NCBI RefSeq assembly: GCF_009728735.1
Contig: NZ_CP024640.1
Location: 124,001-188,000, forward strand
Direction of reading: 5' to 3'
Source: Pantoea phytobeneficialis
Lineage (GTDB): Bacteria > Pseudomonadota > Gammaproteobacteria > Enterobacterales > Enterobacteriaceae
DNA: 64,000 nt
The position numbers and the translations under genes are program-made. The first letter of the stretch is position 1. Each line of letters starts with the position of its first letter. Below, one piece after another: positions 8,480 through 18,393 of this stretch. Below the pieces are notes generated by a model. That model searched no databases. It was not told where the DNA came from and saw nothing but the letters and a program-made list of their open reading frames with translations.

Positions 8480-9886
8480 TTATACGTTGTTCAGGCGTTT
8501 TGCGTCGGGGAACATCAGACCAAAACAGGTGATACCATCCCGGCTTTCAACCCAGCAGCGTCCCTGGTGCAACTGCATGATTGAGTTGACGATTGACAGT
8601 CCCAGCCCGCTGGAATGCGCCGAGTTGTTACGGGAAGGGTCAGCCCGATAAAAACGATCAAAGATCCGCTCCTGGTGTAAGGGGGCGATCGTCTCACCGT
8701 GGTTAATCACCTGGATACTCATCCCATCAGACAGAGCTTCAGCAATCAGATCAATTTTGCTTCCTGCGCGAGCGAAACGCACGGCGTTTGACAGCAGGTT
8801 TGCCAGCGCTCTACGCAACAGCATGGCATCGGCAAATACCTTACCGCTGCCGTGCGTCCGGAGGGTCACATCCCGGTCGGCGGCCAGATCTTCGAAATAG
8901 GCGCAAATCCGCGCCATCTCTGCACTGATATCGATATCGCTACACTGGATGACCTGGTCAGGTTGTTCCGCCTGCGCCAGAAACAGCATGTTGTCGATCA
9001 TCCGTGACATGCGCTGTAACTCCTCAAAGTTCGACCCCAGCAGTCGCTGATAATAAGCGTTATCCCGAGTAGCACTCAGCCCGACTTCCGTCTGCCCCAG
9101 CAGAGTAGTAATGGGCGTTCGCAAGTCATGTGCCATATCGGCACTCACCTGCTTCAATTGCTGAAATCCCCGTTCCATACGTTCCAGCATGGCATTCGTC
9201 TGGTCAATTAACGTATCCAGTTCAGTCGGGACATCGTTCTTATTCAGCCGGAAGGAGAGGGTCCTGGTGCCAATCTGCGCCGTACGATCTGCTAACCTGC
9301 GCAGCGGCGAAACCCCACGACGGGCAAAAATAACCGCGAGCACCACGGATATCACCGCCATCAACGATGCGAAAAATAAAATATTATTACGATACTCGGC
9401 AAGAATATGGGTTCTGTCGCTTAACACCCGTGCTGTCAGAATCTCCAGTGGTGGCAAATTATTCGTCGAGGGGCTGATGGCGGCCATGTAAATCATCGGT
9501 GTCCCATCTGCACTGTCTGCATGATGCACCGCCTCCAGTGAGAGTTTTTGACCGGCGGCAACAGGGGTAGCGACAGGAATTGCGCGCTGCATTGGATTCA
9601 CTTCCAACAACGTTGCACCGTCAACATAGCGGATTACCAGTAGCGACTCGGTGTTGCCCAGCATATTGGCAAACAGATGCGGTTTTTCGCGGATCAACTG
9701 GCGCGCGTCGAGATTTTTCAACAAGGTGCTGATTTGGTCAATGCGGGACACCAGCGCCGCGTCATCGCGCAGGGAGAGCTGATGTCGGAGTGCATAGTAA
9801 AGCGCACTGCCCATCACCGCCGATGCCACGAAAGAAAAAGCGGCCAACAACAGCGACAGGCGAAACGTGAGCGAGGCGCGCTTCAT
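8480..9886 (-). CDS. membrane sensor histidine kinase, CusS/HprS-like
   Basis: A 468-residue inner-membrane kinase. TM1 is near residues 10-30, then a periplasmic sensor of about 130 residues, TM2 near 165-185, HAMP, a HisKA domain with the phospho-acceptor in SADMAHDLRTPI, and HATPase_c with NLLSNAVRFAR (N box) and SSGLGLSIV (G box). It has the architecture of the CusS/HprS (heavy-metal or peroxide/hypochlorite) family. The start at 9886 overlaps the response-regulator stop by 4 nt (ATGA), giving translational coupling. The periplasmic signal is unknown; the upstream hydrolase gene may belong to the regulon. Confidence 0.88.
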   Translation of the reverse strand: MKRASLTFRLSLLLAAFSFVASAVMGSALYYALRHQLSLRDDAALVSRIDQISTLLKNLDARQLIREKPHLFANMLGNTESLLVIRYVDGATLLEVNPMQRAIPVATPVAAGQKLSLEAVHHADSADGTPMIYMAAISPSTNNLPPLEILTARVLSDRTHILAEYRNNILFFASLMAVISVVLAVIFARRGVSPLRRLADRTAQIGTRTLSFRLNKNDVPTELDTLIDQTNAMLERMERGFQQLKQVSADMAHDLRTPITTLLGQTEVGLSATRDNAYYQRLLGSNFEELQRMSRMIDNMLFLAQAEQPDQVIQCSDIDISAEMARICAYFEDLAADRDVTLRTHGSGKVFADAMLLRRALANLLSNAVRFARAGSKIDLIAEALSDGMSIQVINHGETIAPLHQERIFDRFYRADPSRNNSAHSSGLGLSIVNSIMQLHQGRCWVESRDGITCFGLMFPDAKRLNNV

Positions 9887-10560
9887 GCCTCGACCTCGCA
9901 ACGGTAGCCAACACCATGCACGGTATGGATCAACCGTACCGGGAAAGGATCGTCAACTTTTTGTCGTAATCTGCGGATGGCGACATCCACCACATTGGTA
10001 TCGCTGTCAAAGTTCATATCCCAGACGCGGGAAGCGAGGAATGTGCGCGAGAGCACCTGACCGGGGTGTTGCAATAAACACAGCAGCAGCTTGAACTCTT
10101 TATTGGTCAGCGTGATACGCTTACCTGCACGCTCACAGCGAAATTTCGCCACATCCAACATCAAATCCCCCAGCGACAGGACTTCTTCCGCTTCCGCTAT
10201 CGGTTGACCTCGCCGTAAAATGATGCGAATCCTCGCCAGCAGTTCAGCAAAAGAGAATGGCTTAACCAGATATTCGTCGGCCCCCAGTCCTAACCCACGC
10301 AGACGATCTTCCAGCGTACCGCGTGCGCTGAGAAACAGCACCGGCGTTTGATTGTGGGCGCGCAGACGCTCCATTACCGTCCAGCCGGACATCTCCGGCA
10401 GCATGACATCCAGCAGAATCAGGTCATAAACTTCTTCCCGCGCCAGGTGAAGACCATCAATACCGTTCGCCGCCCAGTCAGCGGTGTAACCCGCTTCATT
10501 GAGGCCATTCACCAGGTAAGCTGCCGTTTTTGCTTCGTCTTCGATAATGAGGATTTTCAA
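9883..10560 (-). CDS. OmpR/PhoB-type response regulator, CusR/HprR-like
   Basis: A 225-residue regulator if the TTG at 10560 is the start (LKILIIEDEAKT), which gives the usual family length (about 223-227). An upstream ATG at 10620 would add 20 residues not seen in the family. The receiver domain shows DLILLDVMLPEMSGW with the phospho-acceptor Asp, and conserved KPF. The C-terminal winged helix includes VWDMNFDSDTNVVDVAIRRL, nearly the CusR wording. It is coupled to the kinase gene by a 4-nt overlap. The secreted hydrolase gene lies 66 bp upstream on the same strand. Confidence 0.88.
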   Translation of the reverse strand: MKILIIEDEAKTAAYLVNGLNEAGYTADWAANGIDGLHLAREEVYDLILLDVMLPEMSGWTVMERLRAHNQTPVLFLSARGTLEDRLRGLGLGADEYLVKPFSFAELLARIRIILRRGQPIAEAEEVLSLGDLMLDVAKFRCERAGKRITLTNKEFKLLLCLLQHPGQVLSRTFLASRVWDMNFDSDTNVVDVAIRRLRQKVDDPFPVRLIHTVHGVGYRCEVEA

Positions 10561-10626
10561 ACGATGGCAATCCCGTAACAAGGAGAGAAGAGGGTACGAG
10601 GCGCACCCCATTCGCGTCATTATAAC

Positions 10627-11403
10627 TTAGTAGCCTGGGACGTGAGCGGCTTTCATAATCAGGTTGGCCACCGCGACAGGCTGTGAAATCAACGATACAT
10701 GGCTGGACTTGAGTTCGATAGTTTGTGCGTGCATACGCTTCGCCATAAAGCGTTCTAAATCCGGGTTGATGGTGCGGTCTTCGGTTGATACCGCATACCA
10801 GGTTGGTTTGTCATGCCAGGCCGCCATCGTGGTTTTTGCCTGGGTGATGGCTTTACCGATCGGCTGCTGTACTGCGTAGTATGACAGGGCTTCTTTTGTC
10901 GGCAGGTCCCCGGCAAAATCATGAATGAAAGCTGATTCGGTTAACATACCATAACCGCCATTATTCCACTTCAGGCCCGCCGAGGCCGGTGCCGCCGGGT
11001 ATTTTTTGGTCAGCGCCGGGTAATCTTCACCGGCTTCAGGGGCGCGGGCGGCAATATAAACCAGGCCTTTGACTTCCGGCTCATCACCCGCCTGGCTGAT
11101 CACCATGCCGCCGTAAGAATGCGCCACCAGAATAACCGGGCCGTTCTGCTGTGCCAGCGCGCGTTTGACGGCGGCAACATCATTATCCAGCGAGGTTGTC
11201 GGATTTTGCACCGCCGTAACGTGCAAACCTTTCGCCTGCAATAGGGGGATCACTTTGCCCCAACTGGAACCATCGGCAAACAGGCCGTGGACCAGAACGA
11301 TGTTCTTCACTTCCTGTGGTGCCGTGGTGCTATCCGCGTGAGCAGTGGCGCTACAAGCCGCCATGACCAGCGATGCGATGGCGGAGAGATGACGTAATTT
11401 CAT
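10627..11403 (-). CDS. secreted alpha/beta hydrolase
   Basis: A 258-residue protein with a Sec signal peptide (MKLRHLSAIASLVMAACSAT, then AHAD as the likely cleavage region). The mature part is an alpha/beta hydrolase: oxyanion region VLVHGLFADGSSW, nucleophile elbow HSYGG (Ser), acid probably in STEDRTI, catalytic His in SSHVSL. It resembles the EstA/PnbE-like periplasmic esterase group annotated simply as alpha/beta hydrolase. It lies just upstream of the two-component pair on the same strand, so it may be co-transcribed with or controlled by them. The substrate is unknown. Confidence 0.8.
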   Translation of the reverse strand: MKLRHLSAIASLVMAACSATAHADSTTAPQEVKNIVLVHGLFADGSSWGKVIPLLQAKGLHVTAVQNPTTSLDNDVAAVKRALAQQNGPVILVAHSYGGMVISQAGDEPEVKGLVYIAARAPEAGEDYPALTKKYPAAPASAGLKWNNGGYGMLTESAFIHDFAGDLPTKEALSYYAVQQPIGKAITQAKTTMAAWHDKPTWYAVSTEDRTINPDLERFMAKRMHAQTIELKSSHVSLISQPVAVANLIMKAAHVPGY

Positions 11404-11508
11404 GATTTATCCTCAAATTCAACAAAGGTGTTCATGCGCCAATCTATCCGCCTGGGACCAACAACGTGCTGACAAGAAGATGACAAAAAAATGACAAACC
11501 AGCCGTCA

Positions 11509-12594
11509 TCACCGTCCCGATGGTTTTATCCGCGCCAGTGCATCCTGTAACCGAACCTGGCTTTCGCTATCGTGTGAGGTGCTTTCATCCCAACGCGTAT
11601 GTGATGCCTTTAACTGCTGGCGCGCCTGCATGGGAGCCTTAATGCGCTCCAGTGCAGCGATCGTGTTCAGATAACCCTGCTCTCTCCACGACTGGATATT
11701 CTCTGCGCTAAAGCCCAGCAGGTCTTTCGCGCCACCCAGCGCCCCTTGATTACGGCGTAACGTGGTTCGCGGCCTGATTTCGAGGATCGTGGTGTCAGGA
11801 AATGAGTGGCGATCCCATAATGAACTGTCACTCAGATGGGTAACGATTATGCAGTTACAACCGGCTGCAACCAGCGGCGTGACCGGGGTGTTGCCCTGTA
11901 CGGTGCTCCACCCGCCCATCCCGCCATCACTGTAACGCTTGCCGTTAATCTCGCGTGGTTTGAACAACAACGGCAGAGCAGCCGAAGCCAACAGCGCCTC
12001 CTTTTGCAGCGCTGTTGGCAGCGCCTGCACGAGTTGAAATTCTGAGGCATTAGTTTCACTTACCCCAACCTCAGCCAGTAAACAGCGCAGGATATCGGCA
12101 ATACCCCCGTCCGTTGGATACAGAGAAACATGCAACGGAATGCCGCTCGCTAACTCGTCGGGTGCCAGAAACCGGTTCATCAAGTCCATCAGCGGCTGAT
12201 CCGACAATAAGGATTCATCCTGCTGGAGAGTGCTCAGCCTGGAGACGCCCAGTTGTGCCATCAAATTGCTGACCAACCAACCCATTTTGCCTAACACCGG
12301 AGTCAGCCCCATCGACAGACCAAACTGGGTGATAAAGCGCAGATAGATCGATTTATTCAGTTGCAGAACGTTGTTGCCGCCTAAGTGTTGCCATATCTCC
12401 CGCAGGCGCGCGGCACCGGCATCCAGCGAAGGCGACGAGGCGAGAATCGCGCCATTCAGCGCACCAATACTGGCACCGGCAATCACATCCACCTGGGTAC
12501 CGGATTCAGCAAGGGCGTTGACTACGCCGACCTGATACGCACCAATGGCACCACCGCCAGAGAGGGCAAGTCCTACCTTAAGTGTCTGATTCAT
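11509..12594 (-). CDS. patatin-like phospholipase (last gene of the eight-gene operon)
   Basis: A 361-residue patatin-family lipid acyl hydrolase. The oxyanion hole is GGGAIGAYQ (residues about 13-21), the nucleophile is Ser42 in GASIG, and the catalytic Asp is in SDGGMGG (D223). No signal peptide is visible, so a cytoplasmic or inner-membrane-face role is expected. The ATG at 12594 overlaps the stop of the preceding gene by 4 nt (ATGA), placing it as the distal gene of the run that begins at 24686. Patatins are known effectors that degrade membranes in CBASS (CapV), so a similar role here is a reasonable but untested inference. Confidence 0.88.
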   Translation of the reverse strand: MNQTLKVGLALSGGGAIGAYQVGVVNALAESGTQVDVIAGASIGALNGAILASSPSLDAGAARLREIWQHLGGNNVLQLNKSIYLRFITQFGLSMGLTPVLGKMGWLVSNLMAQLGVSRLSTLQQDESLLSDQPLMDLMNRFLAPDELASGIPLHVSLYPTDGGIADILRCLLAEVGVSETNASEFQLVQALPTALQKEALLASAALPLLFKPREINGKRYSDGGMGGWSTVQGNTPVTPLVAAGCNCIIVTHLSDSSLWDRHSFPDTTILEIRPRTTLRRNQGALGGAKDLLGFSAENIQSWREQGYLNTIAALERIKAPMQARQQLKASHTRWDESTSHDSESQVRLQDALARIKPSGR

Positions 12595-13493
12595 GCGTGC
12601 TCCTTGCTAAAGACTTCATCGACCAGGGTAGCGGCAATACGTTCTGCTGAACAAATGCGTGGGATGCGCAGCGGCAATGCGGCTCCGGGTTGCGTCACTG
12701 CCCGGCACATCGGCTGACGCACATCGGTACTCCAGTCAGCCAGCCAACTGAGGGTTTCCGGCCAGTCAGGGGTTTGCAGCGTATCCTGCTGCCAGCTCAA
12801 CCAGTTACGGATGTCATGGCGTGCGTGGCCATTACGGCCATAATCCTGCGCCATCTGCGTCAGCACACGATTTTTTAGCGTTTCGATCAATTGCTGACTT
12901 TGTTGCACCTCACCGTCGCGAATCACCTCGCCGAATGCTCCCCAACGCAACTCCTCCAGCGCCACGTAGCAACGACTGGCGATGGGAATGGCGGCATAAC
13001 GGCCTGCGCTCCACTGAGAAAGGACGCGATCAAGATGCAACTGACCGCGCTGAACGCTGTCGATACGCTTCAGCTGTTCATCGTTGTTTGCCATCCACAG
13101 ATGGACTTTGTCGGACAGTTCGAGCAGTAACTCGCGCGTATCCGCAGAATAATGGGCGATGTTGGCCGTGTCCTGCATCAGGGCATTAACCCGATCGTTC
13201 ACCTGCGACACGGCGAAATTGGTTTTAGCCTGAGAAAGCGTCAATTCGGTCAACCAGGTGAGCGAAGCCTGCAATCCGTCATGCACAGCGGCATTGATCG
13301 CCTGCTGGCGTGCCGCAGACTGACCACTTATCCCCTCTTTAAGCCGCTGGAAAAAGGGACGGTTTTGCTGATGGCGCAGATGATCATCAACCACATCAAG
13401 ACCGTTGGCGAAATCCACGATAAACTTTTCCGGAATACTCTCCAGTACCTGGCATGCCTGCATCTCGGGAAAACATTGTTTAAATAGCGACAT
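12591..13493 (-). CDS. yjcZ: YjcZ (RdcB)-like protein
   Basis: A 300-residue soluble protein. The segments GISGQSAARQQAINAAVHDG, ASLTWLTELT and ALEELRWGAFGE, and the end AATLVDEVF, fit E. coli YjcZ as I recall it. In E. coli yjcZ lies next to crfC (yjdA), and the pair has been reported to modulate diguanylate cyclase DgcE (RdcB/RdcA). The middle is rich in heptad-like sequence, suggesting coiled coil. It overlaps crfC by 1 nt (TGATG) and the patatin gene by 4 nt, so all three are translationally coupled. The biochemical activity is unknown. Confidence 0.78.
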   Translation of the reverse strand: MSLFKQCFPEMQACQVLESIPEKFIVDFANGLDVVDDHLRHQQNRPFFQRLKEGISGQSAARQQAINAAVHDGLQASLTWLTELTLSQAKTNFAVSQVNDRVNALMQDTANIAHYSADTRELLLELSDKVHLWMANNDEQLKRIDSVQRGQLHLDRVLSQWSAGRYAAIPIASRCYVALEELRWGAFGEVIRDGEVQQSQQLIETLKNRVLTQMAQDYGRNGHARHDIRNWLSWQQDTLQTPDWPETLSWLADWSTDVRQPMCRAVTQPGAALPLRIPRICSAERIAATLVDEVFSKEHA

Positions 13494-15856
13494 CAGAAAA
13501 CCATCCCCAGTTCGTCTTTTAACGCTTTCGCGTCACGCATTAACTCCGGCGTCAGTTGTTGCAGCTCCTGCAAGCAGCGGGTCAGTTGCAGCCGTTGTTG
13601 CTGATCAGCACGTTGATCCTCAGTGCTTTGGATCAGCGTATTGCGTAGTTGCTCCACCTTGCTTCTGAATTGCTCAAAGAACTGGTTGATTTCGTTGATG
13701 ATCGGATTGATGATTTGCGCCTCGATGTGGCTTTCCAACTCCGCAAAATACTGATCGGTATGCGTGGTGATCTCTTCCCTTATTTTTCTGACATCCACCT
13801 CGGCTTGCACCACATCAACGCTGAATTCCTCCCAGCCCCAGTCACTGGAATCAAACCAGCCACACACGGTACCCCATACCCCATCAGCACGACGACGACG
13901 GGATTCACGGAATTTTTTGGCTTCCAGCAGATGAGCGATGCGCGTTTGCACCGCCAGATTGGCTTGTAAATGGGCAACCTCGGGGAACGCGATCGTCATC
14001 GAGAAACCCTCCTCGCCAAGGCGCGTATTGATTTGCTGCGCGATGCCTGCCACGGCAGACATGGCGTTACCCTGGAAACTCTGCTCAATGCCGGAAACAA
14101 TGGCGTTCAGCCGGGTTTTTACCTCTTCTTCAATCGGGGTGAGTAACGTCTTCATCGCGTTTTCGACGTTGGTAATAAAATCTTCAGCTTGTTTGCGGCT
14201 ACTGAATTTAACCATCGGCTGGCGGGGATCAAAGTCTCTGCCATCGGCATGACCCTGCGCAAAAAAGTGCATAAACGATTCGGTTGGCGAGGCAGTACGT
14301 TGCTGTCGGGGATCGCGTTCGTCCCGTAACTTACCTTCACGAAAGTAACAGGCAATCTCATCCGCCAGTTGCTGCTGCACGTCATCGAGCAACTCAACCG
14401 TTTGTTGTTCAATACGATGTTGGGAGGCCGTCACCTCCTCAGCGATAACTTGCTGGTGCGAAGTGATTGCCGCGCTGTCGGTGAGCAACGCATCAATTTG
14501 CTGCTGCAACGCTTCCACGTCAGCGTTGAGTCCCTGATGACGAACCGCGAGATAAGCGCTGACCTCTTGCGCATTTTGCACCAGCCTGGCCACCGCAGAA
14601 TCGACGGCCAGCGCGGCAGCTTTGTTATGTGCTGCCTGAACCACTTCGGTAATCAATTGTTCCAACAAAGATTCCTGCCAGATGTCTTCAGCAAGGCTCA
14701 ACGTTTGCGCCCGGTCAGCGAGTTTTTCCTTCCAGCGACGTCCGTAAGCCAGTTGGGCAAAATCGGCCACCCACTCTTCACTGGCCGAGAGTGAGCCGCC
14801 ACGGTTGAGTGTACTTCTGGCACGGTTTGCCAGGTAAGCATGACGCGCCGACCCCGGATAAACCCGTTCAGCGCTCACCACATGATCATCAAACATCAAC
14901 GGCACCCGGCGTTTCACCGTTGCTTCATCATCGCTGTGGCGGTCTTGCTGATCAAACTTATTCACCAACACAAAAAGACGTCCCGCCGCGGTGGCGGTGA
15001 ACGCATTCAACTCGTTGCGTACTTCCTGGTCGGCCAGCGAATTTAATTGTGTGTAATCCAGCACCGCCAGCACCGCTGAAGCCTTTTGCAACTGCTCGCG
15101 CATCATCGCCTGGATATGCGGTTGACCCGCCTCATTAGGGCCTGGGGTATCCAGCAGGGTGAGGGTGCCCTGGCTGTCATCCATACCTGTTAAATGGCTA
15201 AATTCCACCTCAATCAGCGGTAATTCGTGGAATTCATTAAACGCGTCAAAAGGAAAAGTCACGTTCAGCTCACCGGACAAACGCACCAGATCATTCAGAT
15301 GGTTCAGGAAGGAAAAGATGGCCTCTTCCCCTTGATAATTGTCCTGTAGCCAGTGCTGATCGCGGATAACATTGAGCAGCCTGCTCTTCTCGTCATCTTT
15401 CATCAGGCCGAATAGGCCTTTTCTCGCTTTATCACCAGCGGTTTTTTCCTTTAACTCAGCCAGCAGCGACCGCAGCACCTCAGTGTTACGCACGGTTAAA
15501 TCCGGGGTAATCTTACCTGGCACATGACGGATCAGGGTCGGTACGGACGTCATTGGCGTATTACGGTTAGGCAGAATTTCTTTGCCAACAATCGCGTTAA
15601 TGGTGGTGGATTTACCGGCTTTCATGGTGCCGACAATCGCCAACACCATCTCTCTTTGGGCGATTTTTTGTTGTTCCCCGGCCAGTTCTTCTCTCTTCTT
15701 CGCCGCTTGCTGGCGATCAAATAACTGTTCCAGGTCACCCTGTTTTGTCTCTGGCAGCATTTGAGGTTCATCGGTCATCTTGTGCAACAGATCAATATTC
15801 AGTTGCAACAAGCGACTGGCTTCATCACAAAGCAGAGCGATGGTGGTTTCGTGCAT
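13493..15856 (-). CDS. crfC: CrfC (YjdA/RdcA)-like dynamin-family GTPase
   Basis: A 787-residue bacterial dynamin-like protein. G1 is GTMKAGKS (76-83), G3 is DTPGP (236-240), G4 is NKFD (299-302); the C-terminal half is long, helical and coiled-coil-rich (a putative stalk). AIVGTMKAGKSTTINAIVG, followed by LPNRNTPMT, matches E. coli CrfC (742 aa), a clamp-binding protein linked to sister replication fork colocalisation. QGDLEQLF near residue 39 could be a beta-clamp-binding peptide (speculative). The start is only 2 nt after the SNF2 helicase stop, so here it is part of a much longer operon than in E. coli. Confidence 0.88.
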   Translation of the reverse strand: MHETTIALLCDEASRLLQLNIDLLHKMTDEPQMLPETKQGDLEQLFDRQQAAKKREELAGEQQKIAQREMVLAIVGTMKAGKSTTINAIVGKEILPNRNTPMTSVPTLIRHVPGKITPDLTVRNTEVLRSLLAELKEKTAGDKARKGLFGLMKDDEKSRLLNVIRDQHWLQDNYQGEEAIFSFLNHLNDLVRLSGELNVTFPFDAFNEFHELPLIEVEFSHLTGMDDSQGTLTLLDTPGPNEAGQPHIQAMMREQLQKASAVLAVLDYTQLNSLADQEVRNELNAFTATAAGRLFVLVNKFDQQDRHSDDEATVKRRVPLMFDDHVVSAERVYPGSARHAYLANRARSTLNRGGSLSASEEWVADFAQLAYGRRWKEKLADRAQTLSLAEDIWQESLLEQLITEVVQAAHNKAAALAVDSAVARLVQNAQEVSAYLAVRHQGLNADVEALQQQIDALLTDSAAITSHQQVIAEEVTASQHRIEQQTVELLDDVQQQLADEIACYFREGKLRDERDPRQQRTASPTESFMHFFAQGHADGRDFDPRQPMVKFSSRKQAEDFITNVENAMKTLLTPIEEEVKTRLNAIVSGIEQSFQGNAMSAVAGIAQQINTRLGEEGFSMTIAFPEVAHLQANLAVQTRIAHLLEAKKFRESRRRRADGVWGTVCGWFDSSDWGWEEFSVDVVQAEVDVRKIREEITTHTDQYFAELESHIEAQIINPIINEINQFFEQFRSKVEQLRNTLIQSTEDQRADQQQRLQLTRCLQELQQLTPELMRDAKALKDELGMVF

Positions 15857-15858
15857 AT

Positions 15859-18393
15859 CTATCCCTTGTAAACGTTAACTTTGCGCAGCGGGGAAAAATT
15901 TGGTGCGGCATCGAGCATTGACTGCATAACCTCCCGGCCAGTGGCATCCCCCTGTAGTGCACTGACGGGAAAAGGATTGCCATGCAGTTGGGCGCGTAAA
16001 TTGTCCCAACGCTGGCGTAAAACCTGCCAGTGGTGTTCGTCGTAGGTGCCTTTGAAAATAACCGGGGAGAAATTAATCGTCGGCAACGCAGCCCCGCGTT
16101 TACCTGCGGCCAGTGCCTCGTCCAACAGTTTGTGCCACAGGCTATTTAAACGATCGACCCGGCCAATTTGTTGTTCTGCCACACCGGGATTCCACTCCAG
16201 ATGCAGCATAATCACCGTGCGGCAGGCCAAATGGAGGTTCAGTCCCTCCCTGGCGACCCGCGACTGAGCCACCAGCACACCAGGTCGACTGTGCTGGCGG
16301 TTAAAGGCCAGGTTGAGGAGATTACGGGTCGCCGTTGAGGTTTTGCCGTCCATCAGTCGGGCAAAGCCACTTTCGCGTCGGCTGAACTCCTCCTGAAGAA
16401 TCTCCAGCACCCGTTGCCAGCGTTGTTCCGCCAGTTGGCTCTCATCTTCATCCTCGTCAACCGGCTCGATATGGTCACGGTTGCGTGCCGCGTTCACCAA
16501 CTCGCCAAAGGCTTCAGCAAGATGTGAAGGTGAACGCCGCTCCTCTGCGGAACCGGTTAGTGCGTAGAGCGCATTGGCAACGTTGGTCAAATCGTTGGTT
16601 TGCCGCTCAAGCGCCACCGATTGCTCAAATACCGTGAATACCGCTTGCAGGCTCAGGTCGTTGCCAGCAGCAATGCCTTGTTTCAACAGGGAAAGGAGAT
16701 GACTGCGCAACGAACGTCGCTGCTGTTCGAGTTTTTTGTACTGTTTACCCAGTTGGTCGTCGATTTCACGCTTGTTTGCTTCGCCGTGATACAACTGACG
16801 CCAGGCATGTTGGATGGCAAGCCATTCATCGGCATGCACTTTTTCCTGTGGCCAGTATTCTTTACCCGCCGCCAGCGTGCGTAACATGGCACGCGCATTC
16901 AGTAACTTCGTTAAGGCAGACATCGGCTGGGTAAAACGACCAAACACCAGCACCTTTTCCCCACTGTCCCAGACCGCTTCGACGGCTTTTACGGTCGCCA
17001 GAATCGCAGGGTGGTTAAACAATGAACCGCCTGCATCCGCCTGCATGGCGGCACTCAGCCGCTGCTGCCACCACGCCGCGCGTTGCTGGCGTTTGTCGTC
17101 CAGCACAACGGCGGGTTCCTTCTCATCTTCGTCTTCCTGAGGATGATTAAGCAGAGAGGAGATGCCATGACCGTTGCCGAAGGTCAGCCGTACCCGTTTG
17201 GCGCTGCTGTTTTCATGTAATCGACTGACAAAGGAGAGCGCTTCTGCGGCACAGACGGCCTGTTTCCAGTTCATCGGCAGGGTGAAGGTATCCACCACGA
17301 TTTCCTGTTCACGCCGGTAAGCCTGTCCGGCATGTTGATGGAATTTTTGCACCAGCTCGTCTTCACGCTTGTCACGCCGCAGCAGATAAGGGGCAAGCAC
17401 CTGCTCGAAAGCGGCAGCGGCCTGACGATAGCGTTGCTGTACCCGACTGTCGGCATAGTCATGGCGAATCTCTGCCACCGCGGATTGATACTCACCAATC
17501 ACTGGCAGCAGGGGTGTCGCGTTAACCTCAATGCGGCTCAGCATCTGCTGCCATTGATGGCTGTCCAGCTCAATCGGCGTGGCACTGATCGCCAGACGGC
17601 GGGCGTCGTGAGCCGGTTGAATCACCTCTTCCAACAAACGGTTGAGGCTGCTGTCTGATCCCCGACTTTTGTGAGCTTCATCGACAATGATTAACTCAAA
17701 GGTCCCCAGCCCCAATCCGACACTGGTCGCAAGCTGGCGACGTTGTGGCGAACCGACCGCATAGTTTTGCTCGGAATATCGGCGCTGATTACCCACCTCT
17801 TTGACCAGCTGATTGATTCGCTTGCGGGCGGGATGTGCTGCGGGCAGGCGGCGGATCGCCTGGCAAATCAGTCGCGCCGCCTGGCTGAGTTCAGGGGTGG
17901 ATAACTGGGGACAATCGGTTTTGTCCCGCCAGCGGTGAACCACCGCCGGAAGCCATCCCCAGCGCCATTCAAGGCTGTTCCTGCCCAGACGCCAGTTGGC
18001 CATCGCATGAGAGATCATCAGGCAGGGTTCTTCAAACCAGGGGCGTGAGGCCGCCTCCGCGTGCCAGGCCGCTTTGTATTGCCGCAGGCTTAACAAAGGC
18101 GCACCCGGCGTAATGCCCGAGACCTGCAACTCAGCACGCCAGTTGGCCGCCAACCCACCGGGGATCAGTATCGCCACCCGGCCTCCCGCAGCCATAACGC
18201 ATTGGGCCAGCGTGGTGGCAATGCGAGTTTTGCCCATACCCACTTCATCGGCCAGAATCACGCCGTGCTGCTCAATTCTTGCGGCTATCGCCAACAACGT
18301 CGCTTTCTGCCCGGCATTTAACGCGACGTCGTTCTTCACCACCGCGCGCAGTGATTGCGCCACCACCGGCCAACCGGCGAAACTGTTATTCAT
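15859..18393 (-). CDS. SNF2-family (SF2) helicase/translocase
   Basis: An 844-residue protein. The helicase core has motif I DEVGMGKT (Lys near 55), motif II DEAH (near 238) and motif III SAT (near 270). The C-terminal lobe has AREGLNLHLACRTVIML and QQIGRVDR (motifs V-VI). The second lobe carries a long helical insert with an acidic stretch. MNNSF at 18393 is chosen because GGAG lies about 10 nt upstream and it overlaps the PLD gene by 8 nt; a start at 18501 would run deep into that gene. The overlap with a nuclease-like PLD gene suggests a DNA translocase partnered with a nuclease. Confidence 0.88.
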   Translation of the reverse strand: MNNSFAGWPVVAQSLRAVVKNDVALNAGQKATLLAIAARIEQHGVILADEVGMGKTRIATTLAQCVMAAGGRVAILIPGGLAANWRAELQVSGITPGAPLLSLRQYKAAWHAEAASRPWFEEPCLMISHAMANWRLGRNSLEWRWGWLPAVVHRWRDKTDCPQLSTPELSQAARLICQAIRRLPAAHPARKRINQLVKEVGNQRRYSEQNYAVGSPQRRQLATSVGLGLGTFELIIVDEAHKSRGSDSSLNRLLEEVIQPAHDARRLAISATPIELDSHQWQQMLSRIEVNATPLLPVIGEYQSAVAEIRHDYADSRVQQRYRQAAAAFEQVLAPYLLRRDKREDELVQKFHQHAGQAYRREQEIVVDTFTLPMNWKQAVCAAEALSFVSRLHENSSAKRVRLTFGNGHGISSLLNHPQEDEDEKEPAVVLDDKRQQRAAWWQQRLSAAMQADAGGSLFNHPAILATVKAVEAVWDSGEKVLVFGRFTQPMSALTKLLNARAMLRTLAAGKEYWPQEKVHADEWLAIQHAWRQLYHGEANKREIDDQLGKQYKKLEQQRRSLRSHLLSLLKQGIAAGNDLSLQAVFTVFEQSVALERQTNDLTNVANALYALTGSAEERRSPSHLAEAFGELVNAARNRDHIEPVDEDEDESQLAEQRWQRVLEILQEEFSRRESGFARLMDGKTSTATRNLLNLAFNRQHSRPGVLVAQSRVAREGLNLHLACRTVIMLHLEWNPGVAEQQIGRVDRLNSLWHKLLDEALAAGKRGAALPTINFSPVIFKGTYDEHHWQVLRQRWDNLRAQLHGNPFPVSALQGDATGREVMQSMLDAAPNFSPLRKVNVYKG

